The notes beneath the pieces are model-generated. The model ran no database searches, had not been told where the DNA came from, and was given only the letters and a program-made list of their open reading frames with translations. DNA of 64,000 nt from Aspidiotus rigidus (taxonomy: Eukaryota > Arthropoda > Insecta > Hemiptera > Diaspididae), in contig JAVHKY010000025.1 in NCBI GenBank assembly GCA_035079385.1, positions 19,318,501 through 19,382,500 on the forward strand. Direction: 5' to 3'. This document shows positions 45,902 through 55,917 of the stretch, piece by piece. The position numbers were made by a program, and so were the translations under genes. The first letter of the stretch is position 1, and every line of letters begins with the position of its first letter.

Positions 45902-46879
45902 GAATCAGTATTTAGTACAAAGAGTGGAAGTTACTCTCTTAATGGGTTATGAGTATGTAAGAAGAAAAGTCGTGTACTACTCACACTCCTGCGTGAGTGT
46001 TTTTTTTTTTTGTATTTTTATGAAAAATTGTCGATCTCGTACTTTGTCTCCTTTAATGTTGAAAACGATGGTAACATGGCGTAGCGCAGCTGCTAAACCG
46101 AGCCACGGCGTAACCGTGCACCGCGTGGCGTCGCGCGTAATTATGTACATACTCCCGACTGTCTTTTTTTACGCGCTTCAATTTTATTGCGTCGATTGTG
46201 GTTTAACGATGAGTCGTAGCGAAAAAATGAAAGAAACATTTTTTGAGTAAGATTATACGGGGATTATTTTTGTACTGAGGTATTTTTCTCCTATACCCAA
46301 CCGTTCTTGAGATATTGGCAAAATCCTGATTTTTGAGAGACATTTTGGCCCCCCTCCAGCCCCCTAAGGGAAATTTTGAGTGCCACGCCTTCTGAAAATG
46401 TTCTTTACGGTCATAACTACTACAATACCAAATATCATTGTATAACTAAATTTTGCAGTATCATTTCACTAACCGCTCGTACTATACTAGTAGTGCGAGA
46501 GAGTGAATAAGTAGCGTAATTTTTGCGAATTTAGAAGACGTTCAATTATTTGAAAATATTCTGGACTTTGTCTAGAGTGTGTAATTTTTGCGGGTTTAGA
46601 AGGTTCGAGAATATTCTGAACTTGACCGTATAGCTTTAGAAAGTACCTATCGATGTCACAGGTCAAAAAATATCAATGTAAGCATTCTAGCAGCTATGTG
46701 AGGGCTGATATCCTACTATGAATATCAATGGGTACTTCCTTTCAAGTTTCTGTTAACATAATATAGCTTGTCTGCGTAGTTAATAAATATTGTAGGTATT
46801 TCTTTTTTCTTCTCTCTCGAATTATAGGTACCTATACGTGACTGTACAACAATATATACCGATCTTCTATTTTCTTGTA

Positions 46880-47924
46880 TAGTCCAGTAAAATTAGCCAT
46901 TTTAAAGGTCGAAAAAAACAATAAATGGTACTGAAGCGAAACTTGGAAAAGTTGTTGGGAACTTTCTGATGAGTCTTTTCCTAGATTTCTCCAACATTCC
47001 GAGTGGAGCTTTTCGCCCAGGGGGGTACAAAGGAGGAATTTTTCAGTTTTCTAGCTCTAATTCGCAAACGAACGATTTTAGAGAAAAAAAGTTCAAACAA
47101 AAATTGTTCCTCGTGAAATTTACTATAAAAAAGCTCTCTACATATTTTTTCTGTAAATGCACTGTAACGCCGCTACAGCGCGTGACAAGTGAACACCTCT
47201 TACTACTCTGTATAATTGACATTGATTTACGCAGCACATTGCGTTGTACCATACAAAAATGCGAGTTATTGTTTCTGCGCGTCGAGTGGCCTGGGAACAA
47301 ATTAATGTGGTTGGGTATAGATTCTTCATCTACTATTTTAAGAGGACATCAACACTTTATAATCAATACCATAATTTATTTTCTATTTTCTAATCTTTTT
47401 CTTTTTCAACACTTACAAGTAGAAAGAGTCAGTTACAAAAGCATGTGAAGTTGAAAAAGTTTGAGTTCACAAAGGATTAAAATGAAATTTATCTTTTCTT
47501 ACTTATCATTATTCATTTTTTTACAATAATTCCTATCTACGACTTACTGGTACCGAAGGTGACTCGCGTCGTGTGGTATACCTGATCTACATTCTCACAT
47601 GTGGAGTAGCAAGAGGTGTCCATTTGTCACGCGCTGTAGCGGCGTAACAGTGCATTTATAAAAAAAATATGTAGAAAGCTTTTTTATAGGAAATTTTACG
47701 AGGAACAATTTTCATCTGAACATTTTTCCTCTAAAATAATTTCTTCGCGAATTAGAGCTGGAAAACTAAAAAATTTCCCCTTTGCAGCCCCCTGGGAGGG
47801 AAAGCTCCACTCGGAATGTCGGGGAAACTTGGGAAAAGACTCACGAAAAGGTTCCTAACAACTTTTCCAAATTTCGCTTCTGTACCATTTATTGTTTATT
47901 ACAATGGCTAATTTTACTGGACTA
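46880..47924. mobile_element. Foldback element, ~340-bp arms, ~1.04 kb total
   Basis: Outer ends are tagtccagtaaaattagcc and its complement (46880 and 47924). The arms run to about 47210 and 47595 with perhaps 15-20% divergence; the right arm repeats in reverse the aacgccgctacagcgcgtga segment. The ~385-bp centre has no motif. GTA borders both outer ends, which may be a 3-bp duplication or chance. The frame 46969-47448 is not supported as a gene. Confidence 0.8.
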
Positions 47925-48322
47925 GTAAAAAGTACCTCAGAACAGAAAAGTGACACAAACGTCGGTTTTGCAGAAAAAAAACTATCGCATTCAGTGTGAT
48001 TCAGGAAGGTGATGTACCATGCATCATTGAAATTATGAATCCCGAAGTAAAATTTACCAGCCATGTCATTGGGCTGTATTAACGTGTGTTTTTAGCCCAC
48101 GCATATACTACGCTGGTGTAATACATTGTGCGTTAGGACGGTAATCGAGATAGTGAAAGATTGAAAAGATGATTTACACTTCGATTATAACGTGATAAAA
48201 TGTATACGATGTAATAGATTAAAATCAACAGTTATATCAACGAGAGCTGCGAGAAGGCAAAATATGCATTCAAATATGCATTCGTAACGAGATACGCGAT
48301 CGATTTTGAGTAACTCAACATC
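47925..48322. promoter_or_regulatory. Upstream region of the AAA-ATPase-like gene
   Basis: No ORF is seen. An 11-bp direct repeat (atatgcattca / atatgcattcg, 48262-48285) lies about 40-60 bp before the start codon. No convincing TATA box can be placed; the promoter assignment is positional only. Confidence 0.35.
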
Positions 48323-50410
48323 ATGGAACGCGTCAAGAATCTAGGATTGTGTTTTTTCTCAATGAACATTGTATATTGGATAATTTTGTTGAGTGTGGAA
48401 TTCACCTGTTGTGCTGATGTTTCCGACCAAACCCAGTCATCGTCAACGTCAGCGGTGTCCGACCAGACCAAATCAACGTCAACATCAACGGTTTCCGTGC
48501 AGACCCGTACATCATCAACATTAACAAAGAAATCGAAGGAAGAGGACGAACTAACACTTCAACCCTTACCTGGTAAAGACGACACATTTTACAAAATACG
48601 ACGAGGTAAGAAGGTTTTCGTTGATAAGACACCGTTTATAGAGGAACTTCTCGACGATGAAAGAAGTTGCGTACTCTTTACCCGGCCTCGCCGTTTCGGC
48701 AAAAGTAATTTCTTACAAATGCTCGAGGCATTTTTCATGGGCAAGAAAGATCTTTTTGAAGGTACACATATTTATCCGCGGGGAAATACTGATAAGAAGA
48801 ACGGAGATTGGAAGGAATACCCTGTAGTTTATCTTGAATTTGGGCCGCTTGCGGACACCGTAGGAGAGGAGCTTTCGATGAACGCATTCAACCAGAAATT
48901 GCGTAGCTATGTACAAGAGGTAGCGGATCTATTCAAAATTGACGACTGTGGAAACGACCTGGAACGCCTACTTATAAAACTACGCACCAAATTCAAACTA
49001 CCCGTTGTAGTTTTAATTGACGAATATGACCGAGCATTCACAACAATTCTGCATAAGAGACCTAATGGTACGATTACAAAAAGTGAAGAAGAATTGCTTC
49101 AAGGGATGAAAAAAGAGATGGAAAAGGTTTTCAATGTGATCAAAGGTTCAATTGGTAAGGGCCGTGTAAGACTCGCGTATGTAACTGGAGTGGCCCGGTT
49201 TGCGTTTGATGGTCTCCCTGGGAGCGGACCAAATAATGTCGTGACATTAAGAGATAAATATTCGTGCATGGTAGGCTTCACCGAAAGTGAAATAGGAAAG
49301 TACCTCGGTCCTCATATTGACGAATTTGCCAAAACAGAGGATACATCTTCTAAAGAAATAACCGAGAGACTTTTAAAAATGTACGGAGGTTACTTGTTTG
49401 CGGAAACCGGCAGAACAGAAGTTGTAAATCCAGTATCTGTGATTGAATGTTTGACAAATAAGAGACTCGGTAATTATTGGTGCTCAACGAACTCACTAAA
49501 TATTGTGCTTGATAAGATCTATGAAGATGGAGAGACACCAGATTTCTTCGTAGGTTATAAGGAATCGGTGGAAGCATTATATGAACGCAATCCTACACAT
49601 AATGAAATTCCAACAACCGTTTACATGTTGCTATATGGGTACTTGTCGATAAAAGAATACAACAAAAATACGGGACAGGTCATTCTAGATTATCCTAACG
49701 ATGAAATAAAAGAAGTATTGGTCAATAACTTCAAGATCCAGCTTATGTTGGATTATCCGGCTCAACTAGGAAAAGATCAAAGCAATATCCTCAGGTATTT
49801 GGAATTCAAGCAAGTTTTACCACTCGTCAAAGTGTTAAACAAGCTTGGTTTTCGGAATCAGGCTCCTGCTCCATATCAGTTGAAATTAGAGCACGAATTC
49901 AATGCTACGACTATTCTGTACCTTATTTTTCGAGTAATAGGTCTCAAAACTAAAATTGGGGCAGAAATGACGAATCTTCCTGGAAATGATCTACTAGGTG
50001 ATCTTGATCTGCTGATTATGACTGAAGAAATGAACTTTGTGATAGAGGCCAAATATGAGAAGAAAGATGAACTTGAAGGCATGAAACAGCTCCTTGGTTA
50101 TATCATCAAGAATGAGGATGCCTTCCTGGATTTCATAGCTAAGAGTCGGTGTAAACATAAGCTTCAGAAAACAAATGAGATCTATCTCCTCTCCTTAAAT
50201 TTCAAGAAAGATCAGAATGGCAGTACTCACTCAGTCGAAACATTCATAGGAATACCATTCCAACCATGGGAACCACCCATGCGTAGAGAGAAGGAGAAAG
50301 CTATGAAATTATGGTTCAACCATATGGAAGTTAAAAGTGATATGAAGTCTTATCGGGATAAACTAAAAAATGAATTTGAATCTGTATTGTTGGGTAAAGC
50401 TGTATGGTAA
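48323..50410 (+). CDS. AAA-ATPase-like protein with PD-(D/E)XK nuclease domain, bacterial type, signal peptide
   Basis: This is one uninterrupted 695-aa frame, the only intact long intronless gene here. Residues 1-30 form a basic start and hydrophobic stretch (MNIVYWIILLSVEF, then TCCA), a likely secretory signal. Residues 31-67 hold three ~12-aa VSDQT-type Ser/Thr repeats. From about 88 the AAA-ATPase_like domain runs: FVDKT, Walker A RPRRFGKS (121-128), Walker B VVVLIDEYDRAF (about 228-239) and TGVARF. The C-terminal PD-(D/E)XK_9 domain has GDLDLLI and FVIEAKY, the D...ExK nuclease triad. This pairing is common in bacteria and patchy in animals; AAA-ATPase genes were reported among bacterial transfers in mealybugs. 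The biological role is unknown. It is flanked by insect-type transposons. Both active sites look intact. Confidence 0.88.
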   Translation: MERVKNLGLCFFSMNIVYWIILLSVEFTCCADVSDQTQSSSTSAVSDQTKSTSTSTVSVQTRTSSTLTKKSKEEDELTLQPLPGKDDTFYKIRRGKKVFVDKTPFIEELLDDERSCVLFTRPRRFGKSNFLQMLEAFFMGKKDLFEGTHIYPRGNTDKKNGDWKEYPVVYLEFGPLADTVGEELSMNAFNQKLRSYVQEVADLFKIDDCGNDLERLLIKLRTKFKLPVVVLIDEYDRAFTTILHKRPNGTITKSEEELLQGMKKEMEKVFNVIKGSIGKGRVRLAYVTGVARFAFDGLPGSGPNNVVTLRDKYSCMVGFTESEIGKYLGPHIDEFAKTEDTSSKEITERLLKMYGGYLFAETGRTEVVNPVSVIECLTNKRLGNYWCSTNSLNIVLDKIYEDGETPDFFVGYKESVEALYERNPTHNEIPTTVYMLLYGYLSIKEYNKNTGQVILDYPNDEIKEVLVNNFKIQLMLDYPAQLGKDQSNILRYLEFKQVLPLVKVLNKLGFRNQAPAPYQLKLEHEFNATTILYLIFRVIGLKTKIGAEMTNLPGNDLLGDLDLLIMTEEMNFVIEAKYEKKDELEGMKQLLGYIIKNEDAFLDFIAKSRCKHKLQKTNEIYLLSLNFKKDQNGSTHSVETFIGIPFQPWEPPMRREKEKAMKLWFNHMEVKSDMKSYRDKLKNEFESVLLGKAVW

Positions 50411-50698
50411 CAATAATCGAAATTTTAATGTAAATTGATTAACACTTTTGGTTACAACCTTACTGGAATATTTTCTTAATCACGGTATTTCATAGGTTTA
50501 CAAAGAGATATGTGCCTGTACTTTTAAGTAGTAGGAAATTTTATTCTTATCAATACTGTAGATTTTAGACTATAATTTACGCAACTTTTTAATGTATTGT
50601 GAATGTGTATTCACAAACCAAGTTTTGCATAAGGTATACCACATTGATACATTGAGTAGGTCCCAAAATTAAAAAAACTTGAAAAGATGTGGGAAATT

Positions 50699-50704
50699 AA
50701 TAAA
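50699..50704 (+). terminator. Candidate polyadenylation signal AATAAA
   Basis: A canonical hexamer lies about 290 bp after the AAA-ATPase-like stop codon and before the short tandem repeats. Confidence 0.45.
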
Positions 50705-50754
50705 AGTGGATACGACTGGTGGGAATTTTTCGAAGTTATTTTGTTAAAAAAGAG

Positions 50755-50878
50755 GAAAGAAAACAAAGACTTTAACTAGTTTAAGATTTCTTTTGGGAAT
50801 ACTTATTAATACTAAGCTGTTACTGTAGATTTTAGACTAGTTTAAGAATTCTTTTGAGAATAGCCTACTTATTAATAC
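50755..50878. repeat. ~60-bp tandem repeats, left part (continues at 56310-56460)
   Basis: Units contain gactagtttaagaattcttt, tgggaatacttattaatact and aagctgttactgtagatttt. The array is split by the Gypsy element at 50879 and resumes at 56310 with the same units. It lies in the 3' flank of the AAA-ATPase-like gene. Confidence 0.8.
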
Positions 50879-51303
50879 TGTGACGTTCTACCAGTCACCA
50901 AATATCTCTCGACACCGATAATAAAGAACAATTACGAAAACCGTGCTTTATTACTGGTACCGCAAGTACAACACTTCTAAACACCGTTAAACTGTAACAC
51001 AATCGCGTTAAAGAACGAGAACACGTTAACTATCGCTTTAAGATTACAACTGAATCGCTTTATCGGGTTGCTGCCGGCTATTTATAGTCTCACCCTTATT
51101 TCCGGAATTCTCGAGATTTCTTCTAGAACGGCAAACAGGTTATGCAAGGGTCCTTACAATCAATCGAGCACGTTCTAGGTTGTTCAAGCGTATCCAGCGA
51201 AGTAGTTAAGCGATAAGTACGCTTCCTTGCGGCGTCTGCTATTATTAAAAGTTTAGCGGCATGTGCAAGCTTGGTGCTTGCGCCTTCATAGCAGAACGCC
51301 ACA
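50879..51303 (-). repeat. 3' LTR (425 bp)
   Basis: It begins TGTGACGTTC on the + strand and ends GCCACA. Relative to the other LTR it holds about 33 extra bases in two places (near 50950 and 51030) and a few substitutions. The elongated copy probably retains the ancestral form. Confidence 0.93.
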
Positions 51304-51318
51304 CTTTCCCCTCCTCAG
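51304..51318 (-). promoter_or_regulatory. Polypurine tract
   Basis: On the minus strand the 15 bases before the 3' LTR are ctgaggaggggaaag, a purine-rich plus-strand primer site directly abutting TGTGG. Confidence 0.85.
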
Positions 51319-54300
51319 TTTTGAAGGTCCCGTTCAAACGCCGGACTCCATACAGCTAGTCTATTTCGGTGGACCACTTTGAACTTTCTGTCCTGTTGGA
51401 TGCGATAGATGACATCGTTGATTCTCTTCACGACTGTCCAAGGTCCTTCCCAATTGCACTGTAATTTTGGGTTCTTCCCTTTCTTTCTCTGTGGGTTGTA
51501 GAACCACACCCTATCCTGAGGTTCAAACTTGGTTTCATCTGCACAGATGTCATAGCGTGCCTTCATCCGGTCGCTAGCAATTTCTAAATTTTCCCTGACC
51601 AGCTCATGTACCTGCTTAAGTCGGTTCTTCAGTTCTTGCGTAAATGGCTTGACTTCTTGAGGTGGCTGTGGAGGGGTGCCCAGCTCTAAATCACACGGTA
51701 ATCGAAGTTCTCTTCCAAAAATGATTTTTGCAGGTGTTTCCTTGGTGCTCTCATGGATTGAAGACCGATAGGCTAGCAGGAACAATGGAAGTAGCTTGTC
51801 TCAATTCCGCTGGTCATTATCAATTACTTTGGATAGAAATTGGTCTATTGTTTTGTTGAACCTCTCGACCATACCATCAAATTGTGGGTGGAGTGGTGTT
51901 GTACGAGTTTTCCTCAATCCCATCAGCTTAGCCACTTCTCCAAATACCTGGGATTCAAAGTTTCTTCCCTGGTCTGAGTGTAACTCCAGAGGTACTCCAA
52001 ACCTTGAAATCCAGTTTTCCACCAGCGCTGTTGCAACAGTGACGGCTTCACAATTTGGCAGTGGGTAAGCATCCATCCATTTGCTGAAATAATCTCCTAC
52101 CACTAGAATATAACGATTACCTTGGTCAGTTTCTGGAAATGGTCCTGAGATATCTGCCGCAATCCGTTCAAAAGGGTATCCCACATTGTAGATTTGCATC
52201 TTAGCTCGGCCCCTAGTATTGGGCCCCTTACTGGCATTACATGTTCTGCAACATTGAATCCAATCCTCTATATCACTTCTACAGGCTGGCCAGTAAAACC
52301 GTTCCCGAATCTTGGCCAATGTTTTTGTTATTCCAAGATGACTACCAGATGCGTCATCATGAACACTCTTCAAGACATCCGGAACAAGCGCTTCAGGTAT
52401 CAGTAGTTGGCGCCGTTGTGATCTGCCATCTGTTGTTTCCCAGATCCGGTAAACAATTCCATTTTCTACTTGAAGCGAGTCCCATTGTGACCATAAAATC
52501 TTTAAATTTACTGACTGCGAGCTGATATCCTGCCAGACTGGTCGTTCACCTTTCTCCTTCCAGGCTAAGATGACTGAAATATCTTTATCCTGTTGTTAAG
52601 CACTTTTCATATCCACATTGGAACTTAGTTGTATGGCTTTGACTGAGACTTCCTTCTTCTCTTGTTTGCAACAGTGACTACAGTCTTCTGAGCATGGTCT
52701 TCTTGATAATGAATCAGCATTCTCTTGACTTTTTCCTCTCCGGTGGATTATTTCAAAAGTATAAGTTTGCAGGTATTGCAGCCATCTAGCCATCTGCCCT
52801 TCTGGTTCTTTGAAATTCATTATCCACTGTAAAGCAGCATGATCAGTTCGTAGCAAGAATTTCTGGCCATACAGGTACTTGTGGAAATTTTTCATTGATT
52901 TTATAACAGCTAGTAATTCTTTTCTGGTCACACAATAATTTTGTTCCGTCTTACTCAGGGTCTTGCTAAAATAGGCAATGACTCGCTCCCCTGATTCATA
53001 TTCTTGCGACAATAAGGCACCCATAGCAAAATTACTGCAATCTGTATCAAGAATAAACCTTTTAGTTGGATCTGGATAGGCTAGTACTGGCGTGGAGCAC
53101 ATTCTCTTCTTGAGTTCGTTGAAGGCTTTTTGACATTCACTGGTCCATTCGAATGGATGTTCTTTTTCAGTTAAACGGTTCAACGGTTTCACAATGTTTG
53201 CAAAATTCTTTACAAATCTTCTGTAGTATGAACATAGACTTAGGAAACTTTTTACTTCAGTACGATCCTTTGGTGTTGGCCATTGAGTTATTGCTTCTAC
53301 TTTCCTTGGGTCAGTCTTCAAACCGTCAGCTGAAACAATATGGCCCAAGTATCTGACTTCTTTCTTGAATAATGAGCACTTCTTTAAGGAAAGTTTGAGA
53401 CCTGCTTCTTGTAATTTTTGGAAAACAATCCTCAGGTGTTCTATGTGCTCTTCAGGTGAAGACAATCACGTCATCCATGTACACTAGGCAAATTTTTCCA
53501 ATGACATCTTTCAAAATCTTTTCCACAAGGCGTTCAAACGTGGCTGGTGCGTTACATAAATCAAACGGCATGACATTAAATTGCCATAATCCTCCAGTGG
53601 TACAAAACGCGGTCTTCTCTTTATCATCTGGATGCACCTTCACTTGCCAAAAGCCACTCTTCATGTCGATTACTGAAAACCATCTTGCTCCTCTTAAAAT
53701 GTCAAAAAGATCATCCATTCTTGGCAGGGGATAGCTGTCTTTGACAGTAACATCATTAAGTTTCCGGAAGTCAACGCAGAATCTTAAAGTTCCATCTTTC
53801 TTTGGTGCTAGTGTTACTGGCGAAGCCCATGGACTAGAGGAAGGTTCTATGATTCCTGGTTTTAACATCTCTTCCAGTTGACGTTTCATCTCTGCTTCCT
53901 TGGCAAACGGCATTCTTCTGGGTCGCTGCCTGATTGGAACCGCGTCACCAGTGTTTATGCGATGTTGAACTATAGAAGTCCTCCCTAAGTCATTTTCATC
54001 TTCAGCAAAAATGCTCTGGTAATCTTCCAAAAATTTATTGAAACTTGACATAGTTTTACAATCCAAATCTTTCTTCACTTCATCGACTACAGTACTTAGT
54101 TCTTCTTCAACTTTAGTCTGGAGGAGACGATCCTTGGCTTCCAACTCATAAAGTGGCATATCTCCATGGGGACCTCTTAAAAGGTCATACTTCAGATCAA
54201 TAATCAACCCATACTTTCGCATTAAATCCAGGTCCAGAATACAGTCGTCCTCGATATCAGCAAGGATGAATTTTCCAGTTATTACCATTGAGGAAATCTT

Positions 54301-54624
54301 GATGGACAGTTGGACAGTACCCTTGGTCCAAGCTTGTTCACCCATGGCAGTCCTGAGGCGGTGCTTTTCTCTCCAATTAATGGATAGGCCTGGGATGTCC
54401 TTGACCAATTGTGTCTTGATAACTGAACCAGTAGCAGCACAGTCCACGCACATGTCTATATTGCGTCCAATGCTATCATTCCATCCCGATACATAGACGT
54501 TCTCACTCGAAGTGCGCATTTTGGAAATCCTTATTTCTTGGGCCCTTCTGCTTGGCCCTGGAGTTGGTTGGCCCCTGGCAACTCCAGGTTGGAGTTTTCC
54601 GCCTTCTTCTGCAGAGATTTCCAC
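51315..54624 (-). pseudogene. Gypsy pol: protease, RT, RNase H, integrase; broken
   Basis: The frame 53452-54624 starts 94 nt inside gag in another frame. It reads a protease-like segment (CVDCAATGSVIK ... CILDLDLMRKYG), then RT (FCVDFRKLNDVTVKDSYPLP, FSVIDMKSGFWQVK, LVYMDDVIVF). After a frameshift at about 53455 comes RNase H (FILDTDCSNFAMGALLSQ, LLRTDHAALQWI). A stop at 52596 and one at 51801 are in the same frame as the integrase parts: zinc-binding H..H..CCRTC, the DDE segment with LHSDQGRNFES and GMVERFNKTI, and a C-terminal GPWTVVKRI fold. The protease active site reads DCA where DTG or DSG is expected, and MPFDLCNAPATF has Asp for the usual Gly. No active product can be made. Confidence 0.93.
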
Positions 54625-55853
54625 TTAGGGCAATGGGGCTTGATGTGACCCTCTTCATCACAGTGGTAGCATCGACGTTTGTCTCCAGTTGGTCCAACCT
54701 TTGTTTGCTTCAAAACTGTGGAACCTTGTCTACGGGACGCCTTTCTTGCAGCTTCTACTTCCAACGCAAAGGATAATGCTTCTTTCAAGGTTTTGCAGCG
54801 TGCCATCCGAACTTGACTCTGAACCTCCCAGTCAAAAATTCCGTCAATGAATGCCTCAGATGCAGTTTGTTCAATGGCTGATACAGTAGCTTCAGGGTAA
54901 GCTTGTTGAGTTAATTTTAGGATTTCGCTTGAAAACGCTTGAAGACTTTCTCCACGGTTCTGTCGACGGTATTTCAGTTCTCTTCTTCTGATGGGAGCCA
55001 AGTGAGCTTGACCAAAGCGTTGTTCAAGGACCTCAACCAACTTTTGGTAATTCTTCTTGTCATCCTCGGCAATGTTGGACAACAGCTGAAGTGCAGCTCC
55101 TCTCAAGCTGACAATCAAATTACCAGCCTTGGCTTTGTCATCCCATCCATTGAGTTGAGCTGCAATTTCAAACTGTGATTTATACAGTTCCCAAGAGATC
55201 TCGCCATCAAATGTTGGTATCTTGACTTTGGCCTTTGATGGTTCCGTAACTGGTATGCTTCCTTCATTAGATCCAGAACTGAAAAAAGTAACACCTGGCG
55301 GATCCACAACCATGCTTACTGTTGGATTTCCTTCCAGTCTTTGAAGTCGTTCCTCTATAACTTTCCATTGTTGCCCAAATTCCTCGACCTGATGTTGGAT
55401 TCCCTCAACCTGATGTTGGATTGGTTCAATTTGGCGTTTAACCTCAACATCGATAGTCTCTCTTAGCCCATCAAAGATTTCTGCCTTATTTTGTTCGAGT
55501 TTCTCCTCCATTGCATTCTTGTTCCGTTCAAGTTTCTGTTCAATTTTCTGGTCTATTGCAGTAAACCCAGTCTTCAGATCTTCTGAATTTTTAGCCATTG
55601 TATCTGTCAACATTTGCAGCATTGCACTCAAATCTATAGCTGGAGACTGCTTTGTTGGCGTACCGGTCCCAAGGTTTCCAGTAGCCTCGTCAACCTCAAA
55701 TTCAAAATTGGCCACGTCCAAACCCGAGTCTTCGAATGCTTTTTCCAGACGATCGGCTAATTCATTTTTGGTTCCGCTAACAGAGAGGTTACGATTTAGG
55801 AGTTCCTCGCGGAGTTGATCCCGAGTAAGTTCATGAAACTTCTTCTTCACCAT
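54531..55853 (-). CDS. Gypsy gag with N-terminal SAP domain and CCHC zinc knuckle
   Basis: An intact 440-aa frame. Residues about 8-42 (LTRDQLREELLNRNLSVSGT, then KNELADRLEKAF) form a SAP motif, a DNA-binding helix pair unusual for Gag. A long charged coiled-coil region with IEQKLERNK-type heptads follows (residues about 90-180). Next is a retrotransposon-Gag capsid region (KVKIPTFDGEISWELYKSQF ... LEQRFGQAHLAPIRRRELKY) and one zinc knuckle CYHCDEEGHIKPHC (C-x2-C-x4-H-x4-C) near residue 395. Gag forms the particle and packages RNA. Pol overlaps its last 94 nt in a different frame, implying frameshifting in the active ancestor. Confidence 0.93.
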   Translation of the reverse strand: MVKKKFHELTRDQLREELLNRNLSVSGTKNELADRLEKAFEDSGLDVANFEFEVDEATGNLGTGTPTKQSPAIDLSAMLQMLTDTMAKNSEDLKTGFTAIDQKIEQKLERNKNAMEEKLEQNKAEIFDGLRETIDVEVKRQIEPIQHQVEGIQHQVEEFGQQWKVIEERLQRLEGNPTVSMVVDPPGVTFFSSGSNEGSIPVTEPSKAKVKIPTFDGEISWELYKSQFEIAAQLNGWDDKAKAGNLIVSLRGAALQLLSNIAEDDKKNYQKLVEVLEQRFGQAHLAPIRRRELKYRRQNRGESLQAFSSEILKLTQQAYPEATVSAIEQTASEAFIDGIFDWEVQSQVRMARCKTLKEALSFALEVEAARKASRRQGSTVLKQTKVGPTGDKRRCYHCDEEGHIKPHCPKWKSLQKKAENSNLELPGANQLQGQAEGPKK

Positions 55854-55897
55854 CTTGAATCACCACCAGTTTCAAACACACAGAGTAGGCTTACGCA

Positions 55898-55915
55898 ATC
55901 CCACTTCTGACACCA
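55898..55915 (-). promoter_or_regulatory. Primer-binding site matching tRNA-Leu(CAA) 3' end
   Basis: On the + strand atcccacttctgacacca is the 3' end expected for a tRNA-Leu with CAA anticodon plus CCA. Two bases separate it from the 5' LTR. The tRNA match is from memory of the conserved tRNA. Confidence 0.75.
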
Positions 55916-55917
55916 GT

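Noticed and set aside
46969..47448. 159-codon frame in the foldback element
   Set aside because: It crosses from an inverted arm into the centre, and the equivalent sequence in the other arm is not open. No motif.
48323..50410. Bacterial contamination as the source of the AAA-ATPase-like gene
   Set aside because: The frame is embedded between insect-type foldback and Gypsy elements, has a eukaryote-style signal and an AATAAA downstream, no bacterial neighbours and no Shine-Dalgarno sequence. Contig-level chimerism cannot be excluded from sequence alone.
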